Source of the DNA: JAZKFT01 sp043760535
GTDB lineage: Bacteria > Bacteroidota > Bacteroidia > Chitinophagales > Chitinophagaceae
Assembly (NCBI GenBank): GCA_043760535.1
Contig: JAYUOV010000027.1
Span: 1 to 20,406 of the forward strand
Reading direction: 5' to 3'
DNA length: 20,406 bases
Shown here: positions 15,114 through 20,406 of the stretch, one piece after another
Numbering within the stretch: the first letter of the stretch is position 1
Layout of the letters: each line of letters starts with the position of its first letter
Position numbers and translations under genes: made by a program
The notes under the pieces: model-generated
What the model was told of the DNA's origin: nothing
Databases searched by the model: none
The model's input: only the letters and a program-made list of their open reading frames with translations

Positions 15114-16169
15114 ATGATAAGAAAATTTTTTATGCAAGTAGCAGGCGTGTTTATGATTTATAGTGCCAATGCACAAACCGTATCTACACCCGCCCCATCT
15201 TTAACCATTACAGGCTCTGCCGATGTGTATCACCGTACCGATTTTGCAAAAATGGCGGCCAATAGCCTTACCAGTTTTACACCAGCCAATAACCAGTTTG
15301 CAGTGGGTATGGCATCGGTAAAGTTTGAGCATAAAACTTCCAAAGTAGATATGGTGGCCGATTTGGGCTTTGGTAAAAGAGCTTCGGATTTTGCTTACAA
15401 TGATCAGGGAATTCTTTCTGCAGTAAAGCAATTGTACATCAGCTACATGCCTTCTGCTAATGTAAAATTTACAGCAGGTAGCTGGGCTACACACTTAGGT
15501 TACGAATTGGTAGATCCGCAACTGAACCGCAACTATTCTATGAGTTATATGTTTACAAACGGGCCCTTTACACACACCGGTTTAAAAGCTGATTTTACTT
15601 TTGGTAAAAGCGGATTAATGGTAGGGGTAAGTAACCCAACCGATATGAGGGTGGTACCGAATGGTGTAATCAATAAAAAGTTTGTAATAGCACAATATAG
15701 CTTTGCAGCAAGTGATAATTTTAAGGCTTACCTTAATTACGTTGGTGGTAAAGGAACCGATACAACCAAAATAAACCAGTTCGATTTAGTACTTACTTCA
15801 AAATTAAGCAGCCAGTTTGGTATTGGTTTTAATGGTACAGTAAATACCTCTAAATCATATATTAATAACAATAGATATGCTAAAAGTAGAAATTGGTTGG
15901 GTTCTGCATTATACCTCAATTTCGACCCTACGCCTAAGTTTGGCCTTACATTACGAGGAGAATACTTTAGCGATAAAGACCGTGTAAAATTACCAAGCGG
16001 TGGAAACGTATTTGCAACAACATTATCAGCAAACTTTAAAGTAGATGGATTTATTTTCATCCCAGAACTTAGGTTCGATAACAGTAACAAGATGAACTTT
16101 TTAGATAAAAACGGAGGAGGTAAAAAATCTGCTGCTAGTTTAATTTTTGCTGCTATTTACGCTTTCTAA
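15114..16169 (+). CDS. BBP2-type outer-membrane porin
   Basis: A 351-aa outer-membrane protein. The ATG at 15114 begins a proper signal peptide (MIRKFFMQVAGVFMIYSANA, cut before QTVS); an upstream TTG at 15060 only adds a hydrophilic tail and was rejected. The mature protein is built of alternating strands with Gly and aromatic turns: SADVYHRTDF, MVADLGFGKRA, VKQLYISYMP, KFTAGSWATHLGYELVDPQ, NYSMSYMFTNGPFTHTGLKA, LVLTSKLSSQFGIGFNG, and a last strand ending FAAIYAF with terminal Phe, as needed for barrel insertion. The string G-Y-E-L/S-V-D-P followed by N-x-N-Y-S-x-S and GPFTHTG is the BBP2 (PF07642) signature as I remember it. It follows amtB by about 120 bases, which suggests it brings small nitrogen compounds across the outer membrane; the substrate is inferred only from position. 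Confidence 0.85.
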   Translation: MIRKFFMQVAGVFMIYSANAQTVSTPAPSLTITGSADVYHRTDFAKMAANSLTSFTPANNQFAVGMASVKFEHKTSKVDMVADLGFGKRASDFAYNDQGILSAVKQLYISYMPSANVKFTAGSWATHLGYELVDPQLNRNYSMSYMFTNGPFTHTGLKADFTFGKSGLMVGVSNPTDMRVVPNGVINKKFVIAQYSFAASDNFKAYLNYVGGKGTDTTKINQFDLVLTSKLSSQFGIGFNGTVNTSKSYINNNRYAKSRNWLGSALYLNFDPTPKFGLTLRGEYFSDKDRVKLPSGGNVFATTLSANFKVDGFIFIPELRFDNSNKMNFLDKNGGGKKSAASLIFAAIYAF

Positions 16170-16190
16170 ATTTTACAAAAAATCTTTTTT

Positions 16191-16231
16191 AAATCCCCTT
16201 AGGCTTACTGCTTTTAGGGGATTTTTTTTTT
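16191..16231 (+). terminator. Intrinsic terminator after the porin gene
   Basis: AAATCCCCT (16191-16199) pairs perfectly with AGGGGATTT (16216-16224), and the stem runs into a tract of ten T (16222-16231). It begins about 22 bases after the porin stop codon at 16167-16169. Confidence 0.8.
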
Positions 16232-16345
16232 GGGCACCCGGGCGGGCTGTACGCAGTACTCCGCAGCCGCCGAAGTTGCAGGTTAGCTTCGCTATAGATA
16301 TTTTACGCGGCGGCTTTACGGGGTACTTGCTTCCATCCCTGGTGC
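16232..16345. repeat. GC-rich palindromic element, probably a dispersed repeat
   Basis: This GC-rich block sits in AT-rich surroundings directly behind the porin terminator. Its ends are inverted: GCACC (16234-16238) and GGTGC (16341-16345). Inside, AGTAC-CCG-GCCGCCG on the left (16255-16272) pairs with CGGCGGC-CGG-GTACT on the right (16308-16327), separated by small internal loops, around a 35-base centre. The layout (GGGC-ACC, GGGCGGGCTGTACGC, a variable stem-loop, CTTCCATCCCT) resembles intergenic repeats I recall behind genes in several Bacteroidota genomes. That recollection is not checked. Open frames across it (both strands) are artefacts of its composition. Confidence 0.5.
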
Positions 16346-16496
16346 ATATAAATCTAACTACTGCTTTTTTAAGTTGCACTCATTTTTTTTAATACATCTA
16401 AGGTTACAGTAAAGCCAGCTAATTTTGGGCAGTTATAAAAGTAATACACCCCAATTCATACTTTACAGTTCTGCTATTTCATGTACTTTCACAAGC

Positions 16497-19400
16497 ATGA
16501 ATATTGATTCCATTCTTACTCAAAAACTAGACATTTACAGAGCATCTGCAGGCAGTGGCAAAACCTTTTTGCTTACCATCGAGTACTTAAAACTATTGCT
16601 GCAAAGCCCAACAAAATATCGTGAAATACTGGCGGTAACTTTTACCAACAAGGCCACAGAAGAAATGAAGCACCGCATACTGGGTGAGCTAAAAAAACTG
16701 GCTACAGGTGAGCAAACCATGTATGGCCAAAAACTACTAGAGGCCATAGAAGGCCTGTCTGCAAAGCATTTGCAGCAGCAGGCTATTGCAACTTACTCAT
16801 CTATACTACACGATTATAGCCGCTTCTCCATCAGCACCATTGATAGTTTTGTACAAAAAATTGTTCGGTCATTTGCCTACGAAATAGGCCTCGATGCCGG
16901 TTTTACATTACAAATGAATGCAGCGGCAGTAAAAGAAGATTTAACCGTAAGGCTGTATAATTTATTACACAACAACGAACCTCTCCGCAACTGGGTGGTA
17001 GAGATGGCAAGTGCAAGACTAGGCGAAGGTAAAAGCTGGGATTTCAAAGCAGATATGATGGAACTGGCTGGCGAACTTTTTAAAGAACGCTTTCAGCAGT
17101 TTGATGTGGCCATGAACACCATGACAGCGGATGAAAAAGTAGCTGCATTTACAAGCCTGAAACAGCATGTATTTACTGCCATAAAACAATTTGAAAACGA
17201 GCAGATAAAACTGGGTAAAGCAGGTGTTACACTTGTGGAAAGCAATGGCCTTGGTGTAGCCGATTTTTATTATGGCAAGGCTGGCTTTATCAATCATTTT
17301 TACAAAGCAGCCAATAAAAATTTCGGCGCAGCCGGAACAAGAGTAAACGCTTTTCTGGAAAACCCCGATGTGGCCGTTCCTAAAAAAGCAACAGCCGATA
17401 CGAGAAGTCGTATAGAAGCTATCAGTAATCAGCTGCAAGGCTTAATGAGGCAGCTAACAGAGTATTATGCTCAAAATATAGAAAGCTTTTTTACAGCATC
17501 CGCTATTAAGCAAAATCTGTACACCCTGCAACTGATGCAGGTTTTCAGCAACGAACTGGCCAATTACCGTAGCGAAAACAATGCCCTGCTTATTAGCGAT
17601 ACACACCTGCTGCTTCGCCAGCTAAGCAAGGAAAATGATGCGGCTTTTATATTTGAAAAAACGGGCAACCGCTACCAGCATTTTTTAATAGATGAGTTTC
17701 AGGACACATCTGTTTTTCAATGGGATAATTTTAAACCACTGCTGGAAAACTCATTGAGCCAAGGACAGTATAACCTGATAGTGGGCGATGTAAAGCAAGC
17801 CATTTACCGCTGGCGTAGCGGCGACTGGCGGCTACTGCTGAGCGAAGTAAAAAAGCAGTTGCAAAGCTTTCGCCCCAAAGAAAATACGCTGCAGGAAAAT
17901 TACCGCAGCGCCAAACCCATCATTGCTTTCAACAACTATTTGTTTGCTACTATTCCGATTCGTTTGCAAACCAAATTTAACACCGATATGGAAGCCGCAC
18001 CGGCAGCTATACAGCAGCGGCTGGAAGACAATGGCTATTTCCACATTATAGAAAATGCATATTCTGATAGTTTTCAATATACGCCGCAAGCCGCTGCCAA
18101 CGAGGGTTTGGTAAGCATAGAATTTTTAGAAGAGGCAGAAGATGACGATGGAAACAAAATCTCTTTTACCGATCAGGTGCTGGAAAAATTGCCGTTTACA
18201 ATTGAATCGCTGATAAAGGAACAGGGCTATCAACCCAAAGACATCACCATACTTACAAGAGGCAACTATGAGGCCCGGCAGGTGATACAAACACTAATGC
18301 TGCATCAGCAAAAACCCGATGCTTTGCAGTACAATATGATTAGTGCCGAGGCATTGTTTATTGGTGCAAACGAAGCTGTACAAATGATTATTGCCGCCAT
18401 ACGATGGCTGGTAAATGAAAGCGATACCTTAAGCAAAGCCTTCCTGATAAAAACCATTGCAACCCGAACCGGAAGCGGTATAGCACAGCACCAGCAATAT
18501 ATTAAAAACGGGCTCGGCGAGGCGCTTCTGCCACCTATGTTTATCAATAATAGGGCTGGCCTGCAAAGCCTACCAGTATTGGATTTGGTAAATAAAATAA
18601 TAGACCTTTTTGCCCTGCAACAACAGCCTACCGACCATGCCTACCTGTTGGCTTTTCAGGATGTGGTGCTAGAGTGGAACCGCTTTGGCGAAGATGGCCT
18701 GCTGGCATTTATTAACTATTGGAATAGTGATGGTAAAAAGATATCGCTGCCCGGCAGTAGCGGAGCCAATGCAGTAGAAGTGATGACCATACATAAAAGT
18801 AAAGGCCTTGCATTTGAAGTATTGCTGTTACCCTTCTGCAACTGGGCCCTGGAACCAGATGCCAAAAAGAACAACTGGCTTTGGGTAAAAACCGAAAACA
18901 CAGCTTTTAGCGAAATACCAGTGGTGCCAGTGAAGTATAAAAAAGAGTTGGGCCAAAGCGATTTCGCCTACGAATATTTTGAAGAGCAACTGTTGAGCCA
19001 GATGGATTCGCTAAATATGCTTTACGTGGCCACCACAAGGGCAAAGCAACAAATCACCGCCTTTGCCCCCAAACCAAAAGAAGATAAAACAGGCGACTAT
19101 AAAATAAAAACCATTGGCGATTTACTCTACAATGTATTGCATCAGCCACAGGTAACAGGCAATGCATCCATACCAAAAGTATTTGAAGCTTTTAATGAAA
19201 ACCTGTTGCTGTTTGGTGCAGCACCTTCGCCAATAACACAGGTAAGTACTGCATCGCAGGGCATTGCACTCAACAAAATGGTGTATGCCGATTGGCGGCA
19301 ACAGCTCAGTATTCGCCCCGCCACTATGTTGCCCAACGAAGCTTCCGTTTCGCTACCGAGGACAAAAGGCACATTGATGCACCATGCTCTTTCGCTGCTG

Positions 19401-19778
19401 CAACAGCCCGGCGAACTGCCCATTATTTTAAACCAGATGCAAATAAAGGGCATGATAAACGAAGCCCTGAAAAATGAGATGCAAGGCATTCTTGAAAAGG
19501 TGTTGGAAAACGAGCTGCTGCTCAATTGGCAAAAAAATACCATGCACCGCATCAGCGAAAGAGACATTGTAACCACCACCCGTGAACTGCGACGCCCCGA
19601 CCTTGTACTGCTGAACGACGAAGCAACCATCGTAATCGATTTTAAGTTTACCGAAGGCAAAGATGAAAAACTAAACAGGCAGGTGCAGGAATATGTGGCC
19701 CTGATGCAGCAGATGCAGTTTAAAAATGTAAAGGGTTATTTGTTGTATGGTTTGATAGGGGAGGTGGAGGAGGTGTGA
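16497..19778 (+). CDS. AddA/RecB-like UvrD-family helicase with PD-(D/E)XK nuclease domain
   Basis: A 1093-aa protein of the UvrD/RecB superfamily. Helicase motifs: I ASAGSGKT (16-23); Ia LAVTFTNKATEEMKHRI; II LIDEFQDTS (DEFQDT 399-404); III VGDVKQAIYRWRSGD; IV LQENYRSAKP; V MTIHKSKGLAFEV (TIHKSKGL 764-771); VI LNMLYVATTRAKQQ. The C-terminus carries KGTLMHHAL, the nuclease residues RRPDLVLL (Asp1035) and VIDFKF (Asp1048, Lys1050), and RQVQEYVALM, the RecB/AddA nuclease layout. It should unwind and trim broken DNA ends for recombination, normally as a complex with AddB. No addB-like gene lies next to it in the window. The ATG at 16497 was chosen because the alternative, a TTG at 16425, adds 24 residues without motifs. 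The gene is preceded by a repeat element and faces a convergent nuclease gene 43 bases away. Confidence 0.88.
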   Translation: MNIDSILTQKLDIYRASAGSGKTFLLTIEYLKLLLQSPTKYREILAVTFTNKATEEMKHRILGELKKLATGEQTMYGQKLLEAIEGLSAKHLQQQAIATYSSILHDYSRFSISTIDSFVQKIVRSFAYEIGLDAGFTLQMNAAAVKEDLTVRLYNLLHNNEPLRNWVVEMASARLGEGKSWDFKADMMELAGELFKERFQQFDVAMNTMTADEKVAAFTSLKQHVFTAIKQFENEQIKLGKAGVTLVESNGLGVADFYYGKAGFINHFYKAANKNFGAAGTRVNAFLENPDVAVPKKATADTRSRIEAISNQLQGLMRQLTEYYAQNIESFFTASAIKQNLYTLQLMQVFSNELANYRSENNALLISDTHLLLRQLSKENDAAFIFEKTGNRYQHFLIDEFQDTSVFQWDNFKPLLENSLSQGQYNLIVGDVKQAIYRWRSGDWRLLLSEVKKQLQSFRPKENTLQENYRSAKPIIAFNNYLFATIPIRLQTKFNTDMEAAPAAIQQRLEDNGYFHIIENAYSDSFQYTPQAAANEGLVSIEFLEEAEDDDGNKISFTDQVLEKLPFTIESLIKEQGYQPKDITILTRGNYEARQVIQTLMLHQQKPDALQYNMISAEALFIGANEAVQMIIAAIRWLVNESDTLSKAFLIKTIATRTGSGIAQHQQYIKNGLGEALLPPMFINNRAGLQSLPVLDLVNKIIDLFALQQQPTDHAYLLAFQDVVLEWNRFGEDGLLAFINYWNSDGKKISLPGSSGANAVEVMTIHKSKGLAFEVLLLPFCNWALEPDAKKNNWLWVKTENTAFSEIPVVPVKYKKELGQSDFAYEYFEEQLLSQMDSLNMLYVATTRAKQQITAFAPKPKEDKTGDYKIKTIGDLLYNVLHQPQVTGNASIPKVFEAFNENLLLFGAAPSPITQVSTASQGIALNKMVYADWRQQLSIRPATMLPNEASVSLPRTKGTLMHHALSLLQQPGELPIILNQMQIKGMINEALKNEMQGILEKVLENELLLNWQKNTMHRISERDIVTTTRELRRPDLVLLNDEATIVIDFKFTEGKDEKLNRQVQEYVALMQQMQFKNVKGYLLYGLIGEVEEV

Positions 19779-19821
19779 GGTTGGGTAGGGATATAAAAGA
19801 ACAAGTAAGTTCATTTAGCTT

Positions 19822-20298
19822 TTATTTCCTTCTGTAGTTCCATGGTGCAATCGGTGTATCGTCAATCCAAAGGCCCATCCTATTATTTCTTGCTTCGGTT
19901 TCAGCATTGGCTAATTGTGCATCTGAAGAATATTTTTTAAAATGCCATGCGTAGCCTGCTTCAATCATTAGTAAGCCCAATTCCTTTCCATTAGGCAAAT
20001 AGGTTTTTGCCACTACTCTTCCATATCTGTCTGTATTCGTTTTATTTATCAGAACTGTTTGGCCAAAACAGAGTTCGCCTAAGTAATCTTTAGAAACTTT
20101 GTAAAATGCCATTCCTCTTTCAGGCGCATCAATACCTTCCATTCTTATCCTTTTGGTCGTTTGATTATCAAATAGAATATCATAAGTGTCCCCATCAACA
20201 ATTTTTATCACCTTGCCACTCAATTCTGATTTATTGGTAGTGTCGTTTTTTGAATAGCAACCAATCGTTAATAGTGAAATAAACAGTAGCAGTTTCAT
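19822..20298 (-). CDS. Staphylococcal-nuclease-like lipoprotein (thermonuclease)
   Basis: A 158-aa protein. Residues 1-14 form a lipoprotein signal with lipobox TIGC (Cys14), so it is probably anchored outside the inner membrane. Residues about 26-155 form one SNase (TNase) domain: VIKIVDGDTYDI (Asp37), IRMEGIDAPE (Arg52, Asp57, Glu60), DRYGRVVAKTY (Arg94), LMIEAGYAWHF, and the closing GLWIDDTPIAPWNYRRK. Compared with S. aureus Nuc, the equivalents of Asp21, Arg35, Asp40, Glu43 and Arg87 are all in place, so calcium-dependent nuclease activity on DNA or RNA is likely. The gene begins one base after the stop of another minus-strand gene that enters from the right edge, so the two are probably one transcript. 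Its stop lies 43 bases from the stop of the AddA-like gene. Confidence 0.88.
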   Translation of the reverse strand: MKLLLFISLLTIGCYSKNDTTNKSELSGKVIKIVDGDTYDILFDNQTTKRIRMEGIDAPERGMAFYKVSKDYLGELCFGQTVLINKTNTDRYGRVVAKTYLPNGKELGLLMIEAGYAWHFKKYSSDAQLANAETEARNNRMGLWIDDTPIAPWNYRRK

Positions 20299-20299
20299 T

Positions 20300-20404
20300 T
20301 TATAAATTATTTTGAATTAGTGATTTCACCTTATCCGAAGATGAATTTATAATTGGCTTTTGAATAGTGGTACCGCCAGAGTTCTTTAGCCATTGTTCCC
20401 ATAA
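20300..20404 (-). CDS. 3' end of an unknown gene entering from the right edge
   Basis: On the minus strand one frame is open from the window edge to TAA at 20300-20302 and encodes about 34 residues, with LWEQWLKNSGGTT, then KPIINSSSDKVKSLIQNNL at the end. Its stop is one base before the ATG of the nuclease lipoprotein, the spacing of a translationally coupled pair. The other two minus frames contain stops here. Too little is present to name a product. The tail looks like a soluble helix. Confidence 0.5.
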   Translation of the reverse strand, partial: LWEQWLKNSGGTTIQKPIINSSSDKVKSLIQNNL

Positions 20405-20406
20405 AT

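Noticed and set aside
16147..16392. Open frames on both strands (about 81 and 68 codons) behind the porin gene
   Set aside because: They run through the terminator T-tract and the GC-rich palindromic element; their length is a by-product of base composition.
19142..19660. Minus-strand 172-codon frame inside the AddA-like gene, and similar long antisense frames at 17019-17438, 12590-13054 and 15737-16090
   Set aside because: Each lies wholly inside a well-supported plus-strand gene with conserved motifs, and none shows family motifs, signal peptide or start context of its own.

Overview
The window looks like a chromosomal segment of a low-GC Bacteroidota, most likely of the Chitinophagaceae/Sphingobacteriia side (inference). 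The pointers are a type IX secretion (T9SS) C-terminal sorting domain, several lipoproteins, a BBP2-type outer-membrane porin, a PD-(D/E)XK-carrying AddA/RecB-like helicase, poor Shine-Dalgarno sequences and a TAnnTTTG-type -7 promoter element. No rRNA, tRNA or CRISPR array was recognised.

Layout. 1-392 (minus) is the 5' part of an ISNCY-like transposase cut by the window edge. 557-4501 (plus) is a tight three-gene run for exported proteins: a T9SS-sorted protein of unknown role, a secreted lipase-like alpha/beta hydrolase with a visible Ser-Asp-His set, and a lipoprotein with PQQ-type propeller repeats. It is closed by a clear stem-loop at 4507-4547. Two small lipoprotein genes follow, each with one lesion: an in-frame TGA at 5070-5072, and a -1 frameshift at a T-run that happens to be a canonical slippery heptamer (5337-5343). 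5646-6259 is non-coding and holds a GC-rich structured island.

6260-10967 carries a 929-aa SNF2-family ATPase and a 603-aa protein of unknown function, separated by a short spacer with two perfect palindromes. This pair is the best candidate for an uncharacterised functional unit. 10968-11600 contains the decayed remains of an IS30-family transposase on the minus strand, directly upstream of gltD.

11601-16169 is a nitrogen-assimilation block: gltD (small subunit of glutamate synthase, without gltB beside it), amtB (ammonium channel) and a BBP2-type porin. Between amtB and the porin lies a strong hairpin whose T-tract faces the minus strand. After the porin come a normal intrinsic terminator and a GC-rich palindromic element bounded by GCACC/GGTGC (16232-16345).

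16497-19778 encodes a 1093-aa AddA/RecB-type helicase-nuclease without an addB neighbour. Convergent to it, on the minus strand, are a staphylococcal-nuclease-like lipoprotein and, one base upstream of it, the 3' end of another gene cut by the right window edge.

The genes mostly form independent small units: export/lipolysis, SNF2 pair, nitrogen uptake and assimilation, and DNA repair/nucleases. The intergenic spaces carry most of the unusual signal: two transposase remnants and several palindromic elements.
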